From positions 1 through 64,000 of the forward strand of contig JAFRRD010000037.1 in NCBI GenBank assembly GCA_017428265.1: a stretch of DNA of 64,000 nucleotides. Direction: 5' to 3'. Source of the DNA: Lachnospiraceae bacterium. GTDB lineage: Bacteria > Bacillota > Clostridia > Lachnospirales > Lachnospiraceae. The translations under genes were made by a program, and so were the position numbers. The notes under the pieces were generated by a model. The model was given only the letters and a program-made list of their open reading frames with translations. It was not told the DNA's origin and ran no database searches. Shown in pieces: positions 31,884-40,881 of the stretch (position 1 is the first letter of the stretch; each line of letters opens with the position of its first letter).

Positions 31884-32399
31884 TCAACTGTTTTTTTGCC
31901 GTCTTTTCCAGATGCGGAAAATGAGTTTTTCGAAGGGCCGCTTCAAGGATACGCCGAAGGTGTCCTTTTTCGGCTCGACCGGGGAAACCAGCACGCTCCG
32001 GATGCGCGAGCGGTTCGCGCCCCAGATGTCCGTAAAGAGCTGGTCCCCCACGACGACCACTTCGCGGCGTTTAAGATGCATGCCCCTGATGGCTGCCAGA
32101 TATCCTTTCCGCGAGGGCTTCTGCGCCTTATGGCAGTACCCGCAGCCGACGGCCTCGGCAAAGGCCTTCACCCGCGGCTCGGCATTGTTCGAGACCACGA
32201 AAGTCTTTATTCCTGCCTCGTGCAGCCGCGCAAAGTAGCGCTTCGCCGCCTCATCCGCCGGCGCATCCTGGGGAACTACGGTATTGTCGATGTCGAAGAC
32301 GACGCCCCGCGCCCCGCGCGCAAAAAGCCACTCCGGCGTGATTTCACTGATGCCGGAGACATATTCGGTCGGATAAAAGAGGCGGAACAGTTCGCTCAT
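31884..32399 (-). CDS. YqeG-type HAD phosphatase
   Basis: HAD IIIA-type phosphatase of 171 residues. Motif I is VVFDIDNTVVP (near 35-45), motif II is FVVSNNAEPR, and motif III/IV lies at RREVVVVGDQLFTDIWGANR. Orthologues (YqeG) commonly sit near ribosome-assembly genes in Firmicutes; the physiological substrate is uncertain. Its start overlaps the nrdR stop by 4 bp, so it is the last gene of a prfC-nrdR-yqeG transcript. Confidence 0.88.
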   Translation of the reverse strand: MSELFRLFYPTEYVSGISEITPEWLFARGARGVVFDIDNTVVPQDAPADEAAKRYFARLHEAGIKTFVVSNNAEPRVKAFAEAVGCGYCHKAQKPSRKGYLAAIRGMHLKRREVVVVGDQLFTDIWGANRSRIRSVLVSPVEPKKDTFGVSLKRPFEKLIFRIWKRRQKNS

Positions 32400-32845
32400 T
32401 TTTTGTGCGCCAGCTTGTTGATCTCTTCGAGCAGGGTGTCAAGATCCTTGAATTCGCGGTAGACCGAGGCAAAGCGGACATAGGCGACGCCGTCCAGGGC
32501 CGCCAGCTTGTCCATGACCATCTCGCCGATGACGTTCGACGGGATCTCCTTCTCGCCGCTCGCGATCAGCTCGTTCTCGATGTCGTCCACGAGGCCGGTG
32601 ATCCGGTCGACAGGTACCGGGCGCTTGTGGCAGGCACGGAAGATGCCCTTCTCGATCTTCGAACGGTCGAATTCCTCGCGTACGCCGTCCTTCTTGATCA
32701 CCATGAGCGGGATCACCTCCACGCGCTCGTAGGTGGTGAAGCGCTTACCGCATTTTTCGCACTGGCGGCGCCGCCTGATCGTGTTGTCGGCCGGCCGCGA
32801 GTCGATGACCTTGGTGTCTTCAGCATTGCAGAAAGGGCATTTCAT
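32396..32845 (-). CDS. nrdR: Transcriptional repressor NrdR
   Basis: ATP/dATP-sensing repressor of ribonucleotide reductase genes. The 149 residues match the family. The N-terminal zinc ribbon is MKCPFCNAEDTKVIDSR then RRRQCEKCGKRFTTYE, followed by the ATP-cone domain (about 49-139). The targets (NrdR boxes upstream of nrd genes) are not in this window. Its ATG directly follows the prfC stop. Confidence 0.96.
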   Translation of the reverse strand: MKCPFCNAEDTKVIDSRPADNTIRRRRQCEKCGKRFTTYERVEVIPLMVIKKDGVREEFDRSKIEKGIFRACHKRPVPVDRITGLVDDIENELIASGEKEIPSNVIGEMVMDKLAALDGVAYVRFASVYREFKDLDTLLEEINKLAHKK

Positions 32846-34426
32846 TTATGTATTCCTCCCAAATTCTTCCAGGATAAGTCCGGGGTTTCTGTCCAGCACC
32901 ATGCCGGGACTCCAGCTGTTGGCAAAGAGGAGAAGCGGGCGGCCCTTCAGGTCGGTCACGCACTTCATGTCCGAGGTGCCGGAGATCGTTGCCGGATCGG
33001 TATCGCTCACGATCCAGCGGATGTATTCATAGGGCAGCATGTCCAGCCCGGCTTCCACGTTGTATTCGTTCTTCAGACGGAACATCAAAACGTCGAACTG
33101 CAGGACGCCGACCACGCCGACAATGATCTCTTCCATGCCGCCGCGCATTTCCTGGAAGATCTGGATCGCACCTTCCTGGGCGATCTGCATCACGCCCTTC
33201 AGGAACTGCTTGCGCTTCATGGTATCGACCTGGCGGAGCCTCGCGAAATGCTCCGGTGCGAAGGTCGGGATGCCTTCGTAGCGGAAAATGTCGTCGCTCA
33301 GGCACAGCGTGTCGCCGATGGAGAATATTCCGGGGTCGAAGACGCCGATGATGTCGCCGGCCCAGGCTTCCTCCACGATCGTCCTCTCCTGCGCCATCAT
33401 CTGCGTGGACTGCGCGAGGCGGATCTTCCGCCCGCCCTGCACATGGTTCACTTCCATGCCGGCAGAGTACTTTCCGGACACGATGCGCAGGAAGGCGATG
33501 CGGTCGCGGTGTGCCTTGTTCATGTTGGCCTGGATCTTGAAGACGAAGGCCGAGAACGGCTCCTCCGGTTCCACGGTGTGCGTATCGGCCGCACGCGGTC
33601 CGGGGCAGGGCGCCATGGCGAGGAAACGCTCCAGGAAGTTCTGCACGCCGAAGTTCGTGAGGGCCGAGCCGAAGAATACCGGGCTCAGACGTCCGCCGAG
33701 GACTTCGTCCATATCCAGTTCGGCCACGGCATCCAGCAGTTCCAGGTCCTCGGCCAGCTGGTCCATTGCCGGCCCGCCGACCTTCTCACGGGTCGAAGGG
33801 GCGTCCGGATCCAGCGTCTCCGACGCGATCTCATGCTGTCCGGCGTCCGCCGCGGTGAAGGTCGTGATGACTTTCCGGTCGCGCTCGTAGATGCCCTTGA
33901 AAGACTTGCCGGAGCCGAGCGGCCAGTTCACCGGACAGGTCGCGATGCCCAGGACGTGTTCGATATCGTCCAGCAGTTCGAAGGGATCCTTTGCCTCGCG
34001 GTCCATCTTGTTGATGAAGGTGAAGATCGGGATGTGCCGCATCACGCAGACCTTGAACAGCTTGATGGTCTGCGCCTCGACGCCCTTGCTGCCGTCGATA
34101 ACCATGACCGCAGAGTCTGCCGCCATCAGCGTGCGGTAGGTGTCTTCGGAGAAGTCCTGGTGGCCCGGCGTATCCAGGATGTTGACGCATTTGCCGTCGT
34201 ACTGGAACTGAAGCACGGAGGAGGTCACCGAAATGCCTCTCTCCTTCTCGATCTCCATCCAGTCGGAGACCGCATGGCGCGCGGTCTTCCGGCCCTTGAC
34301 GGAGCCGGCCAGGTTGATGGCGCCGCCGTAGAGCAGGAACTTTTCCGTCAGCGTCGTCTTGCCCGCGTCGGGGTGGGATATGATGGCGAAGGTCCGCCGT
34401 CTCTTGATTTCTTCTTTGATTGACAA
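32846..34426 (-). CDS. prfC: Peptide chain release factor 3
   Basis: GTPase that recycles RF1/RF2 from the ribosome after termination. The 526 residues are typical. G1 is SHPDAGKTTLTEK, G3 is DTPGHQDFSEDTYRTL, and G4 is NKMDREAKDP. The segment IEKERGISVTSSVLQF is the switch I region specific to RF3. A purine-rich GAGG lies about 12 bases before the ATG, a slightly long spacing. First gene of the prfC-nrdR-yqeG unit. Confidence 0.96.
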   Translation of the reverse strand: MSIKEEIKRRRTFAIISHPDAGKTTLTEKFLLYGGAINLAGSVKGRKTARHAVSDWMEIEKERGISVTSSVLQFQYDGKCVNILDTPGHQDFSEDTYRTLMAADSAVMVIDGSKGVEAQTIKLFKVCVMRHIPIFTFINKMDREAKDPFELLDDIEHVLGIATCPVNWPLGSGKSFKGIYERDRKVITTFTAADAGQHEIASETLDPDAPSTREKVGGPAMDQLAEDLELLDAVAELDMDEVLGGRLSPVFFGSALTNFGVQNFLERFLAMAPCPGPRAADTHTVEPEEPFSAFVFKIQANMNKAHRDRIAFLRIVSGKYSAGMEVNHVQGGRKIRLAQSTQMMAQERTIVEEAWAGDIIGVFDPGIFSIGDTLCLSDDIFRYEGIPTFAPEHFARLRQVDTMKRKQFLKGVMQIAQEGAIQIFQEMRGGMEEIIVGVVGVLQFDVLMFRLKNEYNVEAGLDMLPYEYIRWIVSDTDPATISGTSDMKCVTDLKGRPLLLFANSWSPGMVLDRNPGLILEEFGRNT

Positions 34427-34518
34427 AGTCTTGCCTCTTTATGAAATGATTATTCTTAATTCTTCAGGCCGGAAGCCGGTCCTGCCGGCGTGCGGCCGCT
34501 GTCTGCCAGGAAGCTGTT

Positions 34519-36147
34519 TCAACTTCTCTCCAGCGCTTCGGCGATGTTCATGGCCTGGTCGCCGCAGCGTTCCAGATCCGTGCACATATCCGTAAAGATC
34601 ACGCCGCCGAGCGGATCGCAGGCGTTCACCATCAGCCGGTCGATATGGTTCCGGATGAACTGCTCCTGCATGTCGTCAATCGCCTGTTCACCCGCCTTGA
34701 CCATCTCCAGGAGCTCGAAATGCTCTTTCTCGAACACTTCCATCGCCCGGTCCAGGTTGTCCACGACCGCGTCCGCCAGCGTTCGCAGTTCCGCCATCGC
34801 AGTCTTCGAAATGACCGCCTTCGCAGATTTCATCTTTGCTGCGAATTCGATGATATTTTCCGCATGGTCACTGATGCGCTCGAAGTTCGACACGACCAGA
34901 ATCAGGCGGGACAGGCGGAACACGTCCTTATCCGAAAGCGGCATCGCCCGCAGTTCCACCAGTTTGTCTTCGATGGTCTTGTTCAGCCAGTCGACCGTCT
35001 CTTCCGTCTCTTCCACCTGCGCAAAGAGCTGCGTCTGCGACGGGTCGAAGAAGTAACGGACCGCATTCTTCAGGTTGGTCGCGGCGATCCCGCCCATGCG
35101 GACGATCTCCAGCTTAGCCTGGCCCATGGCCACGGCCGGGATGGTCTTATTGTTGATATTGGCAATGTAGACCAGCCTGCGGTCTTCGAGGACCTGCTGT
35201 TCGCTCGCCTTAAGCGGCACGGCGAGTTTCGTCAGCTTCACGATCTGCTCCGCAAACGGACTGATGACCAGTACGGCAAAGATGGCGAAAATGGTATGGG
35301 TATTCGCGACCTGGCGGGCGACGTCACCGGGTGAAAGCGATTTGATCCAGTCGGTGACTGCCGGAACCAGCACGACGATCAGGGTAAGGACCGCGCCGCG
35401 GATCAGGTTGAGGAACAGGTTCAGCAGGGCCGTCCGCTTGCCGTTGCGGCCCGTGGTCAGAGACGCGAGCAGGTTCGGTGTCACCGAGCCGATCGCCGCG
35501 CCGATGATCAGGAACACGCACTGCTCATAGCTGAGCATGCCCTCCACGGCGAAGGCCTGAAAGATGACGATCGACGAGGAGGAGCTCTGCAGCAGGGCCG
35601 TGAACAGGATGCCGAACAGGATGGCTGCCGCCGGATGTCCGATCAGGCCCAGCGCCTTCACGAAGCCGTCGCTTTCCGCGAGAAGGGCAATCGCACTTTT
35701 CAGAATACCGATACCGACGAACAGCATGCCGAAGCCCAGGATCACCTTGCCGATGTTCTGCACCAGTGAGCTTTTGGCAAACAGCGCCATGACGCAGCCG
35801 ACAAAGAGCAGGAAAGGCGCGTAAGCCGTCAGATTGAAGGCGGTGATCTGCGCCGTGACCGTGGTGCCGATATTGGCGCCCATGATCACGCCGATCGCCT
35901 GCGAGAGGTTCATCAGAGCGGAATCCACGAAGCCGATCACCATCATGTCCGTGGCCGACGAGCTCTGGATCAGCATGGTCACGAGGATACCGATCAGGAC
36001 TGCCGTGATCCGTTTCCCGGCCACCTTTTCAAGGATGGTCCGCAATTTGTCGCCGGCGGCGTTCTTGAGCCCCGTCGACATGATCGACATGCCGTAGAGA
36101 AAGAGGCCGATGCCGCCGAAGAAAGAAAGCAGTGAAGTCAGATTCAT
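34519..36147 (-). CDS. Na+/phosphate cotransporter with PhoU-like domain
   Basis: A 542-residue NptA-type (SLC34-like) transporter. Two inverted repeats each carry the QSSS motif (LIQSSSATDM near 60, LLQSSSSSIVIF near 185). Eight or more membrane helices end near residue 310, followed by a cytoplasmic PhoU-like helical domain (about 345-540). In other bacteria such proteins export or import phosphate with sodium. It has its own promoter and is not in a pst cluster. In this family, the PhoU-like part probably senses or gates phosphate. Confidence 0.92.
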   Translation of the reverse strand: MNLTSLLSFFGGIGLFLYGMSIMSTGLKNAAGDKLRTILEKVAGKRITAVLIGILVTMLIQSSSATDMMVIGFVDSALMNLSQAIGVIMGANIGTTVTAQITAFNLTAYAPFLLFVGCVMALFAKSSLVQNIGKVILGFGMLFVGIGILKSAIALLAESDGFVKALGLIGHPAAAILFGILFTALLQSSSSSIVIFQAFAVEGMLSYEQCVFLIIGAAIGSVTPNLLASLTTGRNGKRTALLNLFLNLIRGAVLTLIVVLVPAVTDWIKSLSPGDVARQVANTHTIFAIFAVLVISPFAEQIVKLTKLAVPLKASEQQVLEDRRLVYIANINNKTIPAVAMGQAKLEIVRMGGIAATNLKNAVRYFFDPSQTQLFAQVEETEETVDWLNKTIEDKLVELRAMPLSDKDVFRLSRLILVVSNFERISDHAENIIEFAAKMKSAKAVISKTAMAELRTLADAVVDNLDRAMEVFEKEHFELLEMVKAGEQAIDDMQEQFIRNHIDRLMVNACDPLGGVIFTDMCTDLERCGDQAMNIAEALERS

Positions 36148-36231
36148 ATCGTTTTGCCGGACGTTCTGCCTTTCTGAGGATTTGGTCTTGCGGGTAAGAA
36201 AATGTGTTTAGTCTTCATAAAGACCCAATAT

Positions 36232-36261
36232 ATAGTAGCACAGAGGCGCCCGGAAAGTCAA
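36232..36261 (-). promoter_or_regulatory. Promoter of the Na/Pi cotransporter gene
   Basis: On the minus strand TTGACT (36256-36261) and TACTAT (36232-36237) with an 18-bp spacer, about 80 bases ahead of the ATG. Confidence 0.6.
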
Positions 36262-36276
36262 TCTTGCGTCTTGTGC

Positions 36277-36300
36277 ATTCCGCAGACGCATCTGCGGAAT
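36277..36300. repeat. Perfect 10-bp inverted repeat in the divergent intergenic region
   Basis: ATTCCGCAGA (36277-36286) and TCTGCGGAAT (36291-36300) around CGCA. No T run follows on either strand. It lies between the divergent transporter and ABC-F genes and might be an operator or a small repeat. Confidence 0.5.
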
Positions 36301-36421
36301 TCCGGAGGACGCCCGCGGAGCGGTCCGGGCGCTTCCGGCCGCATTTTCCCCTTGATTTTTCCGTGAATTATGAGAAAATAACAATGATATGTTCACATCA
36401 GAAAGGATCTGTGAGGATACC

Positions 36422-38047
36422 ATGATCACTGTCAGCAATGTTACCGTGCGGTTCGGCAAGGTTCCGCTTTTTGAAGACGTCAACGTCAAATTCGTCCCCG
36501 GCGAATGCTACGGCATCATCGGCGCGAACGGCGCCGGCAAGTCCACCTTCCTGAAGGTGCTGACCGGCGAGCTCGAGCCGTCCAAGGGGGACGTGTTCGT
36601 CACGCCCGGCGAACGCATCAGCATCCTGAAGCAGGACCACAACGCCTATGATGCGCACCAGGTCCTGGAGACCGTCATGCTCGGCAATCCGCGCCTCTTC
36701 GAGGTCATGAAGGAGAAGGATGCCCTCTACATGAAGGAGGACTTCTCCGAGGAGGACGGCATCCGCGCGAGCGAGCTGGAAGGCGAATTTGCCGCCATGA
36801 ACGGCTGGGAGGCCGAATCCGACGCCGCAACGCTCCTGAACGGCCTCGGCATCGAGCCGGAGCTGCATGACAAGATGATGAGCGAGCTTTCCGGCGCCGA
36901 AAAGGTGAAGGTCCTGCTCGCGCAGGCCCTCTTCGGCAACCCCGACATCCTGCTGATGGACGAGCCGACCAACCACCTGGACCTCGCCGCCATCGCCTGG
37001 CTCGAGGAATTCCTGATCAATTTCGAGAACACCGTGGTGGTCGTCTCCCACGACCGCTATTTCCTCAACAAGGTCTGCACCATGATCGCGGACATCGACT
37101 ACAACAAGATCCAGCTCTACGCCGGCAACTACGATTTCTGGTACGAATCCAGCCAGCTGCGCGTGCGCCAGATGAAGGAAGCGAACAAGAAGAAAGAGGA
37201 GCAGATCAAGGAGCTGCAGGAATTCATCCAGCGCTTCTCTGCGAACGCCTCCAAGTCCAAGCAGGCGACGAGCCGCAAGCGCGCCCTGGAGAAGATCCAG
37301 CTGGACGACATCCGGCCCTCGAGCCGCAAGTATCCTTACATCGATTTCCGCCCGGACCGCACGATCGGCAACGAAGTGCTGGAGGTCAAGCACCTGTCCA
37401 AATCCATCCAGGGCGTGAAGATCCTCGACGACATCAGCTTCGTCCTGCGCCATGACGACAAGGTCGCCTTCGTCGGCGCCGACGAGTTTGCCAAGACCGT
37501 CCTTTTCCAGATCCTCATGGGCGAAATGGAGCCCGACAGCGGCTCCTACAAATGGGGCGTCACCACGAGCCGCGCCTATTTCCCGAAGGACAGCTCCGAC
37601 GAGTTCAAGGCGGATCTCACCATCACCGAATGGCTGACCGGCTACTCTCCCGTCAAGGACATGACCTACGTCCGCGGCTTCCTGGGCCGCATGCTCTTCG
37701 CCGGCGACGACGGTGTAAAAAAGCTGGGCGTTCTTTCCGGCGGCGAGCGCGTGCGCTGCATGTTCTCGAAGATGATGATCAGCGGCGCAAACGTCCTGAT
37801 CTTCGACGAACCGACCAACCATCTGGACATGGAATCGATCACCGCCCTCAACAACGGCATGATCAAGTTCCCGGGCGTGATCTTATTTACCTCCCGCGAC
37901 CATCAGATCGTCCAGACCACGGCAAACCGCATCATCGAGATCATCCAGGGGAAGATCATCGACAAGATCACGACCTACGACGAATACCTGGCCGACGACA
38001 TCATGGCCATGAAGCGTATGGTCTACAATGCCGGGACCGAAGACTGA
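36422..38047 (+). CDS. ABC-F family ATPase
   Basis: Soluble ABC-F protein of 541 residues, close in length and pattern to Bacillus YkpA, acting on the ribosome rather than in transport. Two ABC domains are joined by a charged linker (about 240-320). The first has Walker A GANGAGKSTF, signature LSGAEKVK and DEPTNHLDL. The second has the altered P-loop GADEFAKTVLF, in which the GxGKS core is lost, and an intact LSGGERVRCMF with DEPTNHLDM. The ATG at 36422 follows GAGGATACC. The degenerate second P-loop is known in this subfamily. Confidence 0.92.
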   Translation: MITVSNVTVRFGKVPLFEDVNVKFVPGECYGIIGANGAGKSTFLKVLTGELEPSKGDVFVTPGERISILKQDHNAYDAHQVLETVMLGNPRLFEVMKEKDALYMKEDFSEEDGIRASELEGEFAAMNGWEAESDAATLLNGLGIEPELHDKMMSELSGAEKVKVLLAQALFGNPDILLMDEPTNHLDLAAIAWLEEFLINFENTVVVVSHDRYFLNKVCTMIADIDYNKIQLYAGNYDFWYESSQLRVRQMKEANKKKEEQIKELQEFIQRFSANASKSKQATSRKRALEKIQLDDIRPSSRKYPYIDFRPDRTIGNEVLEVKHLSKSIQGVKILDDISFVLRHDDKVAFVGADEFAKTVLFQILMGEMEPDSGSYKWGVTTSRAYFPKDSSDEFKADLTITEWLTGYSPVKDMTYVRGFLGRMLFAGDDGVKKLGVLSGGERVRCMFSKMMISGANVLIFDEPTNHLDMESITALNNGMIKFPGVILFTSRDHQIVQTTANRIIEIIQGKIIDKITTYDEYLADDIMAMKRMVYNAGTED

Positions 38048-38073
38048 GGCCCTTACCCTGCCTTCAGGCGTGA

Positions 38074-38101
38074 CCGCGAAAAAACTGTTGATTTTTCGCG
38101 G
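38074..38101 (+). terminator. Hairpin after the ABC-F gene
   Basis: CCGCGAAAAA and TTTTTCGCGG form a 10-bp stem. The T residues lie within the stem rather than after it, so termination may be weak. A TATAAT for the next gene is at 38109-38114. Confidence 0.45.
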
Positions 38102-38161
38102 AAAATGATATAATTATTCTGTGTGATCATTCGCGCCAATCTTTCCGAAAGGAGAAGAAAG

Positions 38162-38668
38162 ATGTCCAAATTCTGCACGAACTGCGGCGAAACGCTTGAA
38201 GACGACGCCGTTTTCTGTCCGGAATGCGGCGCACGCTTTGACACGGTCCCGGCCGCGGAAGAAGTTGAGCCTGCCCCGGAAGTCCGTCCCGAACCTCAGC
38301 CCGAGCCGAGGCCGGAACAGGTGCAGTATACCGCACCTCCGACTCCCGCCCCCGCGCCGGCGCCGGCACCTGCCGATGCGCCCCCGCAGCGGTCGAAAGA
38401 GATCAGCACAGGCGGTTATTTCTGGCTTATGCTGCTCTTCGCAATTCCCGTTATCGGCTTCTTTGCCATGCTGATCTTCGCCTTTGCGGTGAAGAACAAG
38501 AACCTCAGGAACTTCGCCCGCGCGCACGTCGTGTGGATCGTCGTTGCCCTGATCATTGCGATCCTGATGTGGATCGCCCTGAAGATCGCCCTGAAGGTCA
38601 CCGGTACGGAGATCGACTGGGCAGGCCTGTTTGAGAACCTGAAAACCGCATTTCCGTCCTGGAATTAA
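38162..38668 (+). CDS. Zinc-ribbon membrane protein with Pro-rich linker
   Basis: A 168-residue protein that starts MSKFCTNCGETLEDDAVFCP, a double CxxC zinc ribbon. A linker of Pro, Glu and Ala (about 35-78) includes repeated EPQPEPRPE and APAPAPAPA strings. Two hydrophobic helices follow (about 90-110 and 122-145). AAGGAG fixes the ATG. The next gene, also a zinc-ribbon membrane protein, starts 25 bp after its stop, so the pair is probably cotranscribed. Function unknown. Confidence 0.82.
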   Translation: MSKFCTNCGETLEDDAVFCPECGARFDTVPAAEEVEPAPEVRPEPQPEPRPEQVQYTAPPTPAPAPAPAPADAPPQRSKEISTGGYFWLMLLFAIPVIGFFAMLIFAFAVKNKNLRNFARAHVVWIVVALIIAILMWIALKIALKVTGTEIDWAGLFENLKTAFPSWN

Positions 38669-38693
38669 GGAATATTGAGAGGAGAATACGAAA

Positions 38694-39146
38694 ATGGCAT
38701 TTTGTCCCAACTGCGGAAGCAAAGTAGAAGACGGCACCACCTTCTGCCCGAACTGCGGCAGCAAGCTGGACGTCGAAAAGAAGACCCAGAAGACCGATTT
38801 TTCGGAAGATCTGAAGAGACTGGCTGACACCCCCGATACCACGGCGAACTACGCCGCCGCTGACATTGCGGAAAACAAGGGCATGGCCATCCTGTGCTAC
38901 CTGGGCATCCTGTGGCTGATCCCCTTCCTGGCCAAGAAGGATTCCCCGTTCGTGAAGTATCACCTGAATCAGGGCCTGCTGGTCCTGATCCTCGGCATCG
39001 CCGTGGCCATCATTTCCTGGATCCCCGTGATCGGCTGGCTCTGCGCCGTCGTGGTCTTCGCCCTCGCCGTCATCGGCATCGTCAATGTCGTGAACGGCAA
39101 GGCGCAGGAACTGCCGGTCATCGGCAAATTCAAACTGCTGAGCTGA
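38694..39146 (+). CDS. Zinc-ribbon membrane protein (DUF4870-like)
   Basis: A 150-residue protein with the same plan as the one at 28153-28590: MAFCPNCGSKVEDG zinc ribbon, a polar stretch (about 33-60), then hydrophobic helices (about 63-78, 90-140) with the KYHLNQGLLVLILGIAVA segment seen in DUF4870 proteins. It ends in a short polar tail. GAGAGGAG precedes the ATG. Likely a paralogue of the earlier protein. Function unknown. Confidence 0.85.
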   Translation: MAFCPNCGSKVEDGTTFCPNCGSKLDVEKKTQKTDFSEDLKRLADTPDTTANYAAADIAENKGMAILCYLGILWLIPFLAKKDSPFVKYHLNQGLLVLILGIAVAIISWIPVIGWLCAVVVFALAVIGIVNVVNGKAQELPVIGKFKLLS

Positions 39147-39170
39147 TCCCGAATCATCGCCAAAGCAGGC

Positions 39171-39204
39171 AAAACGCGTCCGGTCATCCGGGCGCGTTTT
39201 GGAT
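39171..39204. terminator. Terminator between zinc-ribbon gene and the SLOG operon
   Basis: AAAACGCGTCCGG (39171-39183) and CCGGGCGCGTTTT (39188-39200) form a stem with one T-G pair and a TCAT loop. It can serve both strands. Confidence 0.75.
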
Positions 39205-39275
39205 TTTCTGCAGATGCTTGTATGGTACAGCGCGCCTGCGCGCATTTGCCGCGGCACGGAATGATCCTGCGACTA

Positions 39276-40868
39276 TCACAGATCAAAGTGTGCTGTATTG
39301 TCGCGCTGGTAGGAGCACCAGCTGACATTCTCGGTCAGTTCCTCGCGGGCGATGAGGCAAAGCAGGCCGGGCGTCTCGCCGAAGCGGTCAATGCGGTCCC
39401 GGACCGTCCGGTAAAAGCGTTCCATTTTGACATGGTCGGACGTCACCCGGGAAAGCGACAGGCGGCCGTAATAATGCGAGATGAACAGGGCTGCCGCCGA
39501 CACGCTGCCGAGAAGCAGTTTGGACAGGGTGCGGTATTTCTCCGCTTCCGCGATCTGCCGGGAGAACGGCAGAAGGCCGCCCCAGACGGCCTCAAACACC
39601 AGCACGGCGAAATACAGCCCGATGCTGATCCGCAGGGCGGCGCCGACGATCCGCTCGCTGCTCCTGAATGCACGCCCGGAGTGTCCGATCGCCTTCTCAT
39701 GGTATCTGCGCTGCTGTTCCACCCATACGTCCCGTATGGCGTGAACGGCCTTCGGCGCACCGGCGGCGGCACAGGCGTTCAGGGCCGCGGCGACCCATCC
39801 GGCCTCGGTCTTTGCCGACCACGGAAGAATATCCGCGACGGTTCCGCCTCTTCCGGCATAGCGCAGAAACGCCTGTACCCGCATGCCTTCCGCGAGCATC
39901 CGGTATTCCAGATAGCGGCGGTGTGACGCGATGCGTTTTCCGCGGCGCTGCAGGATCCAGGCCAGCAGCAGCATGGCCCCGCAGACAAGGATCATCCAAT
40001 GCAGTTCGGCCTCATCGTAAAGCAGAAAGGCGACGGTGATGACCGTGCTGATGACCGCCAGTGCAGCAAGAAGCCGCCGATACCGTTCCGCAAAGCGGAT
40101 GCTCAGGGCATCCGCTTTTTCGTACAGCGTTTCCAGCCGGTCCAGGCATTCGTCCGGCTCACGCTCCGCAGGCAGCAGTGCCCGCTGCGGCCGAGGTTCC
40201 TGTCCGGCCAGTTTATTGAACTCATCGGTACGCGCCAGAGTCAGCTCAAAGGCTGCCTCGTCACCGAGGAAACGGACCTTTCCCGCGCCTTCACCCTCAG
40301 CCCCGCTTCTCGGCGTCCGAACCTGCCACACAGGGCAGTTCCCGCCCAACGGGATCGCATTTTTCGGCTCATAGGCGCCTTCCAGGGCAAAACCTACGGT
40401 TTCAGCGGTCCCGCAGGACAGCGCCGCCGTTTGATCTCCGTCCCAGAGTGCAAGCAGCACATGCGCATGCGCCGCCACGAAGATGCCGGCCTGCCGGTAG
40501 GCAAAGTCCCTGTCCGGCGAAAGCGGCGCCTGCTCCGTTTCAGGCGCAATGAAGCACTCTTTTGCGGCGCCGCAGAGGGTCCGGAACCGAAGCAGTTCCT
40601 CCCCGGAAAAGTCCTTCTCATATTCTTCCTGCGCCATCGGCAGGACGACTGTCAGCGGGATCGAAAGTTTGAGCGCCGCCTCGGCACAGAGCTGATCCGC
40701 GCTCCGGGCAAGGCTGTTCAGCATGACGATCCCGGAGTGCGGACACTTTTCACGGAGCGCCAGGAGTATCTTTTCCACGGCGTTGCAAAGCGCGTCACGG
40801 TCTTCGGGCCTGATGTCCCGATGTCCCGTCACGCCGACAACGATCGGAACCGTATCGCGCAGCACCAT
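39276..40868 (-). CDS. SLOG-like sensor domain fused to a four-helix membrane module
   Basis: A 530-residue protein. Residues 8-165 resemble a SLOG/LOG-type Rossmann domain: VGVTGHRDI (11-19), LNSLARSADQLCAEAAL (50-66) and VLLALWDG (137-144) with a Gly/Thr-rich turn (SCGTAETV, 151-158). Such domains bind or cleave nucleotide-like ligands. Two membrane helices (about 266-284, 290-307) are followed by HRRYLEYRMLAEGMRVQAFL (316-335), the kind of segment found after the helices in SLATT modules. A second pair of helices lies at about 408-430 and 449-467. AAGGAG precedes the ATG at 40868, 13 bp after the HD-RyR gene. I infer a nucleotide-gated membrane effector. Confidence 0.72.
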   Translation of the reverse strand: MVLRDTVPIVVGVTGHRDIRPEDRDALCNAVEKILLALREKCPHSGIVMLNSLARSADQLCAEAALKLSIPLTVVLPMAQEEYEKDFSGEELLRFRTLCGAAKECFIAPETEQAPLSPDRDFAYRQAGIFVAAHAHVLLALWDGDQTAALSCGTAETVGFALEGAYEPKNAIPLGGNCPVWQVRTPRSGAEGEGAGKVRFLGDEAAFELTLARTDEFNKLAGQEPRPQRALLPAEREPDECLDRLETLYEKADALSIRFAERYRRLLAALAVISTVITVAFLLYDEAELHWMILVCGAMLLLAWILQRRGKRIASHRRYLEYRMLAEGMRVQAFLRYAGRGGTVADILPWSAKTEAGWVAAALNACAAAGAPKAVHAIRDVWVEQQRRYHEKAIGHSGRAFRSSERIVGAALRISIGLYFAVLVFEAVWGGLLPFSRQIAEAEKYRTLSKLLLGSVSAAALFISHYYGRLSLSRVTSDHVKMERFYRTVRDRIDRFGETPGLLCLIAREELTENVSWCSYQRDNTAHFDL

Positions 40869-40881
40869 ACCGTCTCCTTTT

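Noticed and set aside
36422..38047. Antibiotic-resistance ABC-F (such as Vga, Lsa or OptrA)
   Set aside because: The length, linker and degenerate second P-loop match the housekeeping YkpA-like group rather than the resistance subfamilies.
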